From: an uncultured Thiothrix sp.
GTDB lineage: Bacteria; Pseudomonadota; Gammaproteobacteria; Thiotrichales; Thiotrichaceae
Direction: 5' to 3'
DNA length: 64,000 bases
Assembly (NCBI RefSeq): GCF_937873765.1
Contig: NZ_CALMZC010000051.1
Coordinates: 1-64,000, forward strand
Under the pieces are notes generated by a model, which saw only the letters and a program-made list of their open reading frames with translations, did not search any database and was not told the DNA's origin. Below, piece by piece: positions 1 to 7,810 of this stretch. Numbering within the stretch: the first letter of the stretch is position 1; each line of letters begins with the position of its first letter. The translations under genes were made by a program, and so were the position numbers.

Positions 1-1739
1 TCATTGGCGAATTCATTAATCAGATGTTTTTCAACTCTTCTGGTGCATGACCCAAGATTTCTAAACATTTCATGCTCTAAAGTAGTTAAGCCTAGCAAAT
101 TACTTAGTTTTCTATTTGCTCCCATCATATATGCAGCAAGCTTTTGAGCTTGGCTACTTTCATGCAAAAAACTTAAGCGGCGGGTAAAAGAAAGTGCCAC
201 TCTTTCACTAGCTCGCACGATAAGTCGCTCATAGAAAAATTCTGCAGGTAAAGGCTCTAGCATCTGTTTAGCTAAGGTATTAGCAATAGCATGGGGTAAT
301 AATGCTCGCCATTGACCACGCTGTTGCAACAGTCCACGTCGTTTTAACTCTACTAAATACCTTGAAAAGGTCTGTATACTAACTTCAGCAAAGTTAGCTA
401 ATAATGCTAACTCTCCATCTTCTGCAAAGTTTTCTCCGTCAAATGAATACAACAAACTTGCTACTTGAGCACATTTTAGTAGCTCATCATTTTCTTGGTG
501 CTTCTGATGAAAAAGGCGCGTGAATAAGGCTACATCACGCAATTGTGCAAGCTCACCACCACGTTCAGCGGTATCCGCAACTGCCAAAGCAACACGTGCG
601 TTACCATCAGAAAACTCGACTATCCGATCTACATCAGTTACAGATAAAAGCCCGTAACACTTTTTAAGTAGTTTTTTAATAACATCTGGCGAGGCACTTT
701 CTAAGCGATAACAACTAGTGCTTTCTGGAATGTCATCACGAATATCATATTCAATTGTGATTAGCCTCAATCGATTGCTTTGACGCTCAATGATATTGGT
801 AAGGCTTGCATGTGTGTCTGAGCCGCAATTGTCAACAATGACCACTAAGTCAGCATTTTGGGCTTGCAAACTTTCCAGCATTTGTTGAGGTGTTGGGTTT
901 GGCTCATCTGCTAGGTCTGTATAGATTACATTTTCTGGGGTTGGATATGCATATTCAGGGCAAACCTTAGCATCAAACAAGGCTTGTACTAGACGCGTTT
1001 TGCCTACACCCGATAAGCCAACTAAACGAATGGAGCTAGGTTGCTTTAGTTCTCCGCGCAACTGAGCAATAGCATGGGTTATATCAAAGCAATTAGTATT
1101 CGAATACGGTGTAAAAACTCTTGCCTTGTTATCAATGAAATATTCAGAAGTACTATCCTCTTCACGATAAGCCCAAGCGCCGTAAGGTTTCCACGCTTTA
1201 AATGGCTTGCAAATTTTATCTCTTAACCAAGTAGCGATAGAGGGATGATTCTCAACCCAATCAGCAATGCGGCGCGAGTCATAAAAATCCACCAATATAT
1301 GTTGTTCAAGATTATGCTTTTTGAGACATTCACGCATTGTCTCAATGCGCTTCTGTAAAAGCTTATCAGTTATATAGTCTTTCGTGGATACTATGATGTA
1401 AGCACCATTCACCGCTCTGAGTTCAGCAATAATCTCCCGAATTTTTCCCTTTGGCTCCATTTCTTCATAAATCTTGGCTGGTCTGTAATTCTCAGCCTTA
1501 ACTTGAAAAATAGTATTTTCTGCTTTGATAAAACCTTTTTTGAAAATTAATTCAGAATTAGCAAGTCGTATGTCGACCCCACCATCAGTGGCTGTATGTT
1601 CGCCACCCCATGTTACATGGACTTCAGATATACTTTGACTACGTAATTCTGCACGACATAATCTAGCTATAAGATTTTCTGCATCTCTACTGCTAAGTTC
1701 TTGAATAAATGAATGATCAATATCGAATATGATTGTCAT
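1..1739 (-). CDS. Nuclease-STAND NTPase fusion (Avs-like), partial
   Basis: An open frame runs from an ATG at 1739 to the window edge (579 codons, no stop). Residues about 1-110 look like a PD-(D/E)XK (Mrr/Cap4-like) nuclease: GGVD ending at D56, then an FQVK motif with Q79 and K81. A P-loop ATPase follows: Walker A GLSGVGKT at 241-248 and a Walker B-like VVIVDN with D303, then a winged-helix-like helical region (about 420-500). This order matches STAND-type antiviral proteins such as Avs, in which the C-terminal part senses a phage protein. That sensor lies outside the window. The gene starts 40 nt after the TatD-family stop on the same strand, without a clear ribosome binding site. Domain order is seen; the antiviral role is inferred. 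Confidence 0.75.
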   Translation of the reverse strand, partial: MTIIFDIDHSFIQELSSRDAENLIARLCRAELRSQSISEVHVTWGGEHTATDGGVDIRLANSELIFKKGFIKAENTIFQVKAENYRPAKIYEEMEPKGKIREIIAELRAVNGAYIIVSTKDYITDKLLQKRIETMRECLKKHNLEQHILVDFYDSRRIADWVENHPSIATWLRDKICKPFKAWKPYGAWAYREEDSTSEYFIDNKARVFTPYSNTNCFDITHAIAQLRGELKQPSSIRLVGLSGVGKTRLVQALFDAKVCPEYAYPTPENVIYTDLADEPNPTPQQMLESLQAQNADLVVIVDNCGSDTHASLTNIIERQSNRLRLITIEYDIRDDIPESTSCYRLESASPDVIKKLLKKCYGLLSVTDVDRIVEFSDGNARVALAVADTAERGGELAQLRDVALFTRLFHQKHQENDELLKCAQVASLLYSFDGENFAEDGELALLANFAEVSIQTFSRYLVELKRRGLLQQRGQWRALLPHAIANTLAKQMLEPLPAEFFYERLIVRASERVALSFTRRLSFLHESSQAQKLAAYMMGANRKLSNLLGLTTLEHEMFRNLGSCTRRVEKHLINEFAN

Positions 1740-1779
1740 AGCTAGCCCATGAGGAATTACTAGCTATTTTACCAGAATT

Positions 1780-2649
1780 TTAAGAATGCTCCCAAAACAC
1801 CCGCAAACTATTCCCCCAAACTTGCGGTAATAAAGCTTCCACCGCTAAGCCTTTTACCCGCGCCACTTGTTCAGCAATAAATGGTAAGTATTTCGGTTCA
1901 TTCTTCTGTCCGCGATAGGGTACTGGGGTTAAATAGGGTGCATCGGTTTCAAGCAGAATCTGCTCAACGGGTGTTAGGCTAATAATTTCGCGCACATTCT
2001 CAGCCGGTTTGAAGGTGCTAATCCCATTAAAGCCTAAACAGAAACCCTCCGTTAAACAGTATTCAGCGAGTACTTGGCTAGAGGTGAAACTATGAATCAC
2101 ACCGCGTTGTTTCATTAATCCAACAAAATTTTGCAGAATAGCTTGGGTGTCTTCGTCGGCTTCACGGGTGTGAATCACTACAGGCAGATTCAAATCAATG
2201 GCGATTTGCAATTGGCTTTCAAATACTTGGCGTTGCACCGCACGGTCAGAGTGCTCATAGTAGTAATCCAGACCAATTTCGCCAATCGCAAGCATTTTCG
2301 GGTGTTGGGCATTGGTGCGAATTTGTACGTCGACAGCGGGTGAGTATTCTTTCGCATCGTGCGGGTGAATCCCTTGAGTACCCCAAACTTGTTCGTGGCT
2401 TTGGGCGAGTTGCATGACTTTTTCGAGGTTGTCGGGTGACACGCCAATAGTAATAATTCGTTCAATATTCACCGCTTTGGCTGACTCCAACGCAGCTTGC
2501 AAAGCCTCACTTTCGAGGTAATCTAGGTGGCAGTGGGTTTCGATAATCGGGTGATGAAACACGGGGATTGCAGGTTTTTTCGACATTTCAATAGGTTCAT
2601 TCGCGTAACATGACGCAGCGTATTGTAAAGCTTCAGGCTGAGATGGCAA
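1780..2649 (-). CDS. TatD-family metal-dependent hydrolase
   Basis: TIM-barrel hydrolase of the TatD family, which includes metal-dependent 3'-5' exonucleases acting on DNA ends. Visible motifs are ETHCHLD (paired metal-binding His), a GEIGLDYY segment with the bridging Glu, VVIHTREAD, and a C-terminal LLETDAPYLTP. The metal-binding HxH motif normally lies about five residues from the N-terminus, but this frame has a longer leader. The upstream TTG at 2649 has an AAGG-like ribosome binding site; the ATG at 2586 (MSKKPAIP) is the alternative and gives a more usual length but lacks a good site. Which paralogue of E. coli (TatD, YcfH, YjjV) it matches cannot be settled by eye. Confidence 0.9.
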   Translation of the reverse strand: MPSQPEALQYAASCYANEPIEMSKKPAIPVFHHPIIETHCHLDYLESEALQAALESAKAVNIERIITIGVSPDNLEKVMQLAQSHEQVWGTQGIHPHDAKEYSPAVDVQIRTNAQHPKMLAIGEIGLDYYYEHSDRAVQRQVFESQLQIAIDLNLPVVIHTREADEDTQAILQNFVGLMKQRGVIHSFTSSQVLAEYCLTEGFCLGFNGISTFKPAENVREIISLTPVEQILLETDAPYLTPVPYRGQKNEPKYLPFIAEQVARVKGLAVEALLPQVWGNSLRVFWEHS

Positions 2650-2907
2650 ATAAACGCCTTGGGATGAGCTTAGTTAATTTCTGTGTGACAATGAATTATT
2701 TGCCTAATTGGAATGAGGGTGCAATTTGGAGGAATCGACGTTAAACCAAGCTCCATGCCTAACTCAGGCTACCGCACGAAGCTTTCTGAAGAAAATATGA
2801 GGTACTGTGCTAAAGCCGTCACCCGCTAACGCAAAAAAGGTTTGAATTTACTTAATTTAATTCAGCTTGCATAGTAGGTGCAGTGAATTCAGCGACGGAT
2901 TAGAGTC

Positions 2908-3528
2908 ATGGTAACAGCAGTATTAAAAGGCTTTGGCATGGGTGCGGGTTTGATTGTGGCAATTGGCGCACAAAATGCCTTTGTGTTGAGTAGTGCTCTA
3001 CGCAATCAGCATGTATTTATCGTCGCTGCCTTATGCATCTTAATTGATGCCGGTTTGATTGTGGCCGGTGTATGGGGTTTGGGTGCTTTGATTCAACAAT
3101 TCCCCGCCTTATTACAAGTCGCTACTTGGGGCGGTGCGCTATTCTTATTGGTGTATGGATTTTTGGCCTTCCAACGTGCTGTGCATCCAAGTCGATTGAA
3201 TGCGAATAGTCATACAGCACCCACCTTACAGGCAGCCGTTCTCACCACTTTAGCTTTGAGCTTACTGAACCCACATGTTTATTTGGACACAGTAATTTTA
3301 CTTGGCAGTATTGGTGGGCAACTCCCCAAACCACAACCTACTTGGTTCGCACTAGGTGCAGTGTTAGCGTCTTTAACTTGGTTTAGTTTATTGGCTTGGG
3401 GGGGTAGACGCTTAGCGCCTTGGTTTGCGAATCCGCATAGTTGGCGTGTGCTAGATCTGATGGTAGGGGTAACGATGTGGGCGATTGCTTTGAGCTTAGT
3501 TATTAGTGGGATGAGTAATATTGCATAA
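2908..3528 (+). CDS. argO: LysE/ArgO-family amino acid exporter
   Basis: Small inner membrane exporter of 206 residues with about six hydrophobic segments. It has the LysE-family signatures: an N-terminal G-x-G-x-x-x-A-x-G-A-Q-N-A-F stretch, the conserved Asp in the LIDAGL segment of helix 2, and LLNPHVYLDT in the middle. The overall pattern resembles E. coli ArgO, which exports arginine and related basic amino acids. It is monocistronic by position, with nothing close on the same strand. An adjacent LysG/ArgP-type regulator was looked for and not seen. The assignment to arginine rather than lysine is inferred from the resemblance. Confidence 0.85.
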   Translation: MVTAVLKGFGMGAGLIVAIGAQNAFVLSSALRNQHVFIVAALCILIDAGLIVAGVWGLGALIQQFPALLQVATWGGALFLLVYGFLAFQRAVHPSRLNANSHTAPTLQAAVLTTLALSLLNPHVYLDTVILLGSIGGQLPKPQPTWFALGAVLASLTWFSLLAWGGRRLAPWFANPHSWRVLDLMVGVTMWAIALSLVISGMSNIA

Positions 3529-3671
3529 ATTTTTTGTTTGGGAAGCTTAAGTTTAAAGTTGGCTTCGCTTTACAATCATTAGAGGGTTCAATCAAAAAAT
3601 TAATGAAGGCTAGCACGTGCACTTAACCAATTTAGAATGGATTTCTTTGCTGTGGTTTTTAGGCAGTTGGA

Positions 3672-4304
3672 TTGGGTATGGACGCTATTCAGGCTGGACG
3701 CTATTCAGGCTTGAAATCCACGCATGGGCAGCGCTTGCAGGATGCTTTGCAGATTTATATTCGGCGCTGGATTGCACAAGTCGGGGAGCGTGACAATCGT
3801 ATTGTTGATACCTCCATCATTGCCAATATTGAACGTAATGCTACTTTTATGGCTTCGAGTAGTTTGTTGATTATTGCTGGTTTAGTGACAGCAATTGGCT
3901 CGACTGAAAAATCCTTGTCGTTGTTTACCCAATTGCCTTTTGTGCGCTTTGATCCGCAAACTTGGGAGGTCGGTTTGATTTGTCTGACTCTCGCTTTTGC
4001 GTATGCTTTTTTTACCTTCACTTGGTGTATTCGGCAATGGACTTTTGCTTCAATCCTGATTGGCAGTGTGCCGAATGCAAATCAGCCGCATGATGAGTCC
4101 TTAGAGCAATCTTTAGGGCAGGTGATTAGCTTGGCGGTTTATCATTTTAATATGGGGCTGCGGGCTTATTATTTCAGTGTCGCTTTGCTGACTTGGTTTA
4201 TTCATCCGCTGATATTTATGCTCGCCACCACTTGGATTGTGTTGGTGCTCTATCGGCGTGAATTTCATTCCAGAACTTTAAAAGCGCTAGCCTCGGGTTT
4301 GTGA
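3672..4304 (+). CDS. DUF599-family membrane protein, 5' end frameshifted
   Basis: Membrane protein of unknown function with the DUF599 hallmarks: an R-W-x-x-Q segment, then DNRIVDTSIIANIERNATF, then several transmembrane helices. The intact frame opens only at TTG 3672 or ATG 3678, which lacks the family's usual first helix. That helix is encoded just upstream in another frame, from a GTG at 3617 with an AAGG ribosome site 7 nt before it (HLTNLEWISLLWFLGSWIGY). A perfect 16-bp tandem duplication at 3680-3711 separates the two frames; removing one copy fuses them into a normal family N-terminus. The gene is therefore either inactivated, truncated at the N-terminus, or reversibly switched. Confidence 0.75.
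   Translation: MGMDAIQAGRYSGLKSTHGQRLQDALQIYIRRWIAQVGERDNRIVDTSIIANIERNATFMASSSLLIIAGLVTAIGSTEKSLSLFTQLPFVRFDPQTWEVGLICLTLAFAYAFFTFTWCIRQWTFASILIGSVPNANQPHDESLEQSLGQVISLAVYHFNMGLRAYYFSVALLTWFIHPLIFMLATTWIVLVLYRREFHSRTLKALASGL
3680..3711 (+). repeat. 16-bp perfect tandem duplication
   Basis: The unit GGACGCTATTCAGGCT occurs twice head to tail (3680-3695 and 3696-3711). Because 16 is not a multiple of three, it shifts the reading frame inside the first transmembrane segment of the DUF599 gene. Confidence 0.97.
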
Positions 4305-4616
4305 GATTGGCATTGCGGCGAATCGTGAGCACTTGACCCGTATATTGGCTATATGAATGTCACAGAAATGGCAAAGAAAGCTGAGATACATGTCAAGGCT
4401 TTGGAGCGTAACTGTGGAAGCTTAACGCCTAAAAACGGTTTCTGACCTACTGGAATCCAACGAAGAACGCAGCAATCTTTGGTGAAGCCTAGGGCATAGT
4501 GTGTTTAGTATAGAGCTTTTAAATCCTACACAAATTCTAAAAGATCTTGCCTAATCAATTTTTTGGTACTAGATTGGAATCGGAAAGATCTTCTTTCACT
4601 GATGCGAGGCAGTATC
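4305..4616. other. Intergenic, no gene seen
   Basis: About 310 bases without a supportable gene. A 29-codon frame from about 4354 has no recognisable product or ribosome binding site. The stretch presumably carries the promoter for the small secreted protein that follows; no clear -35/-10 pair could be assigned. Confidence 0.5.
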
Positions 4617-4979
4617 ATGAAGTTTCAATATCTAGCTCCTTGGGCAGCGTTTGCTTGTCTATTATTCTCCTCTCCCATTTCTTATGCTGCGCCTTTACCG
4701 TATGGCGAAGTGACCTGCAAATCTGGTTATGTGTGGCGCGAGGCACATGCTACCGATTATGTGTGTGTGACTCCGGCGGTACGTGCTCAAACTAAAGCCG
4801 ATAACCAACAAGCGAATAATCGTCGCAGCCCCACAGGTGGGCCTTATGGGCGCGATACCTGTAAATCAGGTTATGTGTGGCGTGATGCTTTTCCCGGTGA
4901 TCATGTATGTGTAGTGCCAGAAACACGTTCGCAAGCTGCTGATGATAATGCACATGCGGAAGAGCGTTTTGTACGCTGA
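4617..4979 (+). CDS. Secreted protein with two CKSGYVWR repeats
   Basis: A 120-residue protein with a clear signal peptide (MKFQYLAPWAAFACLLF, cleavage near SYA-AP). The mature part has two copies of a roughly 35-residue module: PYG-x-x-T-C-K-S-G-Y-V-W-R-x-A, then D-x-V-C-V-x-P and R-x-Q. Each copy has two cysteines that could form a disulfide. Similar modules recur in secreted proteins of many bacteria; the function is unknown. The start is the ATG at 4617, which has GAGG 8 nt upstream and begins the signal peptide; an upstream in-frame start would only add a hydrophilic tail. Confidence 0.8.
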   Translation: MKFQYLAPWAAFACLLFSSPISYAAPLPYGEVTCKSGYVWREAHATDYVCVTPAVRAQTKADNQQANNRRSPTGGPYGRDTCKSGYVWRDAFPGDHVCVVPETRSQAADDNAHAEERFVR

Positions 4980-5052
4980 CTTTAGTAATCTGCTACCCGT
5001 TAGCGGGAACTGATTTCAATATTCAATTAATCTATGCTTCTATCAAGCATTG

Positions 5053-5085
5053 GCAGCCAAGTAATTAAGCTTGGCTGCTAGTTTT
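5053..5085 (+). terminator. Rho-independent terminator-like hairpin
   Basis: A 9-bp perfect stem (GCAGCCAAG 5053-5061 with CTTGGCTGC 5070-5078) and 8-nt loop, followed by TAGTTTT. It lies after the CKSGYVWR-repeat gene and ends just before the ribosome binding site of the next gene, so it separates the two. Confidence 0.65.
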
Positions 5086-5095
5086 AGGAGCTAGT

Positions 5096-5416
5096 ATGTC
5101 TAAAGTTTTAAGTTTAAGCCTATTTGCGGCGATCATTATGTTTGCGCAGGCAGCGCAAGCGATTGTCAGACCGATGACACCTGCTGAAAGTCAATGTGCT
5201 ATTAAAGTCGATGAGCAACTCAAACAGCGTTATGGCGAAGCAGCACATTTACAATTTTCCCAATTCAAAGAGCAAACTCATCATAAGGTCTTCGGTAGCG
5301 GTCAACTCGTTAATGAAACTAAGACTTTGGGGCAATTGAGCTTCACCTGCTTAATGGATCCACAAACTGAAACTGTTAAACGCATCATCTTGCGTAAACT
5401 GATTAAGCCAGCGTAG
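5096..5416 (+). CDS. Small secreted protein, unknown function
   Basis: A 106-residue protein with a signal peptide (MSKVLSLSLFAAIIMFAQAAQA, cleavage after AQA). The mature part has two cysteines (in SQCAIK and FTCLMD), which could form a disulfide, and ends in a basic stretch. The start at 5096 is supported by AGGAG five bases upstream. It converges with the bufferin operon, only 13 nt from the bufC stop. No family was recognised. Confidence 0.75.
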   Translation: MSKVLSLSLFAAIIMFAQAAQAIVRPMTPAESQCAIKVDEQLKQRYGEAAHLQFSQFKEQTHHKVFGSGQLVNETKTLGQLSFTCLMDPQTETVKRIILRKLIKPA

Positions 5417-5429
5417 TCAGCTAAATTGG

Positions 5430-6197
5430 CTAGTCAGTCGTGAAACTATAAATCCAGCCTTCTTGCATGGCTACACTAAATAGCCAAGGGAGTTGCTCAG
5501 CGAATTGCTCAGCAAGTTCACTCATCGTCGCTTGCTGCTGAAGGGTATTCAGAAAAGCCCAATCATCAGCGCTCAACGTGGTTTGATGTAAGCGGCGTTG
5601 CTCACGGAAAATTAGGACTTGTTGTGCTTCTTGTAAATCAATCTCTTCAAGGCGAGGTTTGTCGGGATACTCTTCTTGGTGAGCTAGCCAGATGGAGTGA
5701 ATGGGGGTAGAAGAGCTAATTAGATGTGCTGAAGCGGGCAATTGAAAGCGTAGTTCTGCTTGTTGGGCTGCGCTCAACCCTTCTAATTGCGCAAAGTCAC
5801 TAGCGACTTGATTGACCGTATGCCAAGCGGCATGTCTGGCCCATTCAAGCTTAGCCACCTCCACGATCCAGAGCATATCTTGTAGTGCGGGATGCTCGGC
5901 TAAATAGGTAACAAAGCCCGCACCATAATCGGCTAAAAACGGGCTAGTGGGTGGTGCTTGATCCATGAAGCTATGCGCAGTGCGGCCAAAAAACTCAGTG
6001 CCTACTAAGTCTAAACAAACCGGATAGAGCGACTCTAAATAATCGAGCAGAATGCCATGCGTGCTGTTCCGATAAATCCCCACGCGCTGTTCGCTGCTGA
6101 GGCTACCTTGTGCTTTGACTAGTTTTGCGGCTTCTGCTAATTGATCACGTTGGAAAAGAGCGCTAATCAAGCTCTGTTGGAGTTCAAGCAAAGGCAT
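5430..6197 (-). CDS. bufC: DUF2063 partner of the bufferin oxidase (BufC)
   Basis: A 255-residue protein whose N-terminal part matches the DUF2063 pattern (an LQQSLISALF start, then QRVGIYRNSTHGILLDYLESLYPV, with SFMDQAPPTSPFLADYG after it). Proteins of this family accompany DUF692 (MNIO) oxidases and are thought to bring the precursor peptide to the enzyme. The start overlaps the bufB end by 14 nt, so the two are probably translationally coupled. The C-terminal half is more variable, as is usual in the family. Confidence 0.88.
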   Translation of the reverse strand: MPLLELQQSLISALFQRDQLAEAAKLVKAQGSLSSEQRVGIYRNSTHGILLDYLESLYPVCLDLVGTEFFGRTAHSFMDQAPPTSPFLADYGAGFVTYLAEHPALQDMLWIVEVAKLEWARHAAWHTVNQVASDFAQLEGLSAAQQAELRFQLPASAHLISSSTPIHSIWLAHQEEYPDKPRLEEIDLQEAQQVLIFREQRRLHQTTLSADDWAFLNTLQQQATMSELAEQFAEQLPWLFSVAMQEGWIYSFTTD

Positions 6198-7008
6198 GAA
6201 TATGTGCCTCCGTAGCTTTGTGGGCTTCTGCTAACAGCTCTTCTAAGCTTGGAATATTGTTATCCCATTCAATCAACGTTGGTAGTGCACCAAAGCGTTG
6301 TAGGGCTAACTTATATAAACCCCACACGGGGTCACTTACTGGATGCCCATGCGTATCTAATAAGTGGGTGCCTTTATCTTCGTAACCGGCTAAGTGAAAT
6401 TGCTGTACATGCTCAATCGAAATTGAGTCTAGGTAACGACAAGGATCGAAATCATGGTTAAACGCACTCACATAAATATTGTTCACATCCAGCAGAATCT
6501 TACAGTCTGCCTCTTCAGCTACTGCAGTAATAAACTCCCATTCAGTCAGTGTTGACAGCTGGTATTGCAAATAACTGGAGACATTTTCAATTACTAAGCG
6601 GCGTTCTAAACGATCTTGCGCTTCGCGAATACGTTGCACTACATGTTTAATCGTTTCTTCAGTATAAGGCAGAGGCAATAAATCATGTGACACCCAACCA
6701 TGTGCCGAAGTCCAACATAAATGATCAGAAATCCAAGCGGGATTGAGTTGATCGGCTAGTTTTTTTAAGCGCAGAAAATACTCACTATTGAATGGATCAG
6801 TTGCCCCGAGGGACATACCCACACCATGCATCGTCACAGGATAGTGCTGCGCAATTTCGATCGCATAATCCTGTTGGACGCTACCGGGGATTAGATAATT
6901 ATCGGAAAGGATTTCTAGCCAAGGGATCGGTGGCTTTTCAGCAAGAATTTGGTCGATATGCTGAAAGCGTAAACCAATGCCACAACCAAGAATGGGGTTG
7001 GGAGTCAT
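6184..7008 (-). CDS. bufB: DUF692/MNIO oxidase for bufferin maturation (BufB)
   Basis: A 274-residue TIM-barrel enzyme of the multinuclear non-haem iron oxidase family (DUF692), which converts cysteines of a precursor peptide into heterocycles. Likely metal ligands are visible in the family motifs: H61 (TMHGVGMS), D95-H96 (SDHLCW), E141-N142 (IENVSSY), D174 and N176 (LLDVNNIYV), H185, H205 (FHLAGY), D218 and H220 (DTHG) and E247 (LIEWD). It lies between bufA1 and bufC. The target should be the BufA1 peptide encoded just upstream. Product chemistry is inferred from characterised bufferin systems. Confidence 0.93.
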   Translation of the reverse strand: MTPNPILGCGIGLRFQHIDQILAEKPPIPWLEILSDNYLIPGSVQQDYAIEIAQHYPVTMHGVGMSLGATDPFNSEYFLRLKKLADQLNPAWISDHLCWTSAHGWVSHDLLPLPYTEETIKHVVQRIREAQDRLERRLVIENVSSYLQYQLSTLTEWEFITAVAEEADCKILLDVNNIYVSAFNHDFDPCRYLDSISIEHVQQFHLAGYEDKGTHLLDTHGHPVSDPVWGLYKLALQRFGALPTLIEWDNNIPSLEELLAEAHKATEAHIHAFA

Positions 7009-7043
7009 AGCACTTTGGGTAAATTAAATAAGGAAGTATGCAG

Positions 7044-7079
7044 AAAAAAAGCGAGATAAGCACCGATTACTTATCTCGC
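7044..7079 (-). terminator. Terminator/attenuator between bufA1 and bufB
   Basis: On the minus strand a perfect 10-bp stem (7070-7079 with 7051-7060, GCGAGATAAG type) with a 9-nt loop runs straight into seven U residues (7044-7050). It lies 14 nt after the bufA1 stop and about 35 nt before the bufB start, within one operon. Partial termination here would give more precursor mRNA than enzyme mRNA. Confidence 0.88.
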
Positions 7080-7093
7080 AACATGGAGAAACT

Positions 7094-7351
7094 TTATTCT
7101 TTAACTACGGTACCACCAGCGATTTTCTCGCAAGTGCCTTTAGGTAAAGTGATCCACTCTGCTGGATCGCTATCCTTAGCTGCTTTACCGGCACAAGAGT
7201 GGCCATTTGCACCACAATCATTCATACCTGCTTTAACGATGCCTGCACATTTTTCAGTTTCTGGCTTTTGATCTTCAGCGGTAGCCACACTTAGAGCGGC
7301 ACTTAAGCCAATAGCCATTAAAGTAGCAGTGATGATTTGTTTGTTTTGCAT
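7094..7351 (-). CDS. bufA1: Bufferin precursor (BufA1, DUF2282)
   Basis: An 85-residue precursor with a signal peptide (cleavage near ATA-ED, about residue 25) and four cysteines at 35, 46, 53 and 74. The DCGANGHSCAG core (C46, C53) and the LPKGTCEK ending match the DUF2282/BufA1 family. In characterised bufferins the central cysteines become thiooxazoles that bind copper, while the outer pair can form a disulfide. The peptide would be exported to the periplasm after or during modification. GAGGA lies 9 nt before the ATG. It is first in the operon with bufB and bufC. Confidence 0.92.
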   Translation of the reverse strand: MQNKQIITATLMAIGLSAALSVATAEDQKPETEKCAGIVKAGMNDCGANGHSCAGKAAKDSDPAEWITLPKGTCEKIAGGTVVKE

Positions 7352-7810
7352 GGTGTGTTGTCCTCATTAGGTTAGATAACTAAAAAATTCAAATCCCAAG
7401 AAGGTTGAGAGCTTCTTACTAAGCTTTACGTTTACTTTATCTTTTTAGATGCACTGAACATGATTTAACCAGCATTTATCTATAAGTAAGCTTTGCTTAG
7501 GTATAATGAAGTGCGCTAAAAAATAACACAAGGCTGTGCTGAAGGGGAGTACAGCTCATCTAGTTGAATGACATAATGGTATTAAGGAATGGGTACTAGC
7601 GGGCAAGTGGGGCTACTGATATTGCTGTAGATAATGATTTAGGGAGGCTATAGTTCATAGTAAAAAATTTACTATTCTTTGCTCCTCCGTAACGTTTATA
7701 CCGCCTATTCCACCTAAAAAATTGTTAGATCTATACAAGACAACACGTTGCTCGATTCAAGTGGCCTGAGCTAGATGTGCATGTAATAAATTATAAACGG
7801 TAGATAAGCA
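7352..7810. other. Divergent intergenic region, bufA1 / glycine-rich gene
   Basis: About 460 AT-rich bases between the divergent bufA1 and glycine-rich protein genes. It should hold both promoters, but no convincing -35/-10 pair could be assigned. The only clear structure is the inverted repeat at 7657-7675. Confidence 0.5.
7657..7675. promoter_or_regulatory. AT-rich inverted repeat, possible operator
   Basis: A perfect 8-bp palindrome, ATAGTAAA (7657-7664) and TTTACTAT (7668-7675) around AAA, about 135 nt before the glycine-rich protein gene. It could be an operator or a weak hairpin; no regulator is assigned. Confidence 0.4.

Noticed and set aside
4354-4443. 29-codon open frame
   Set aside because: No ribosome binding site, no recognisable product.
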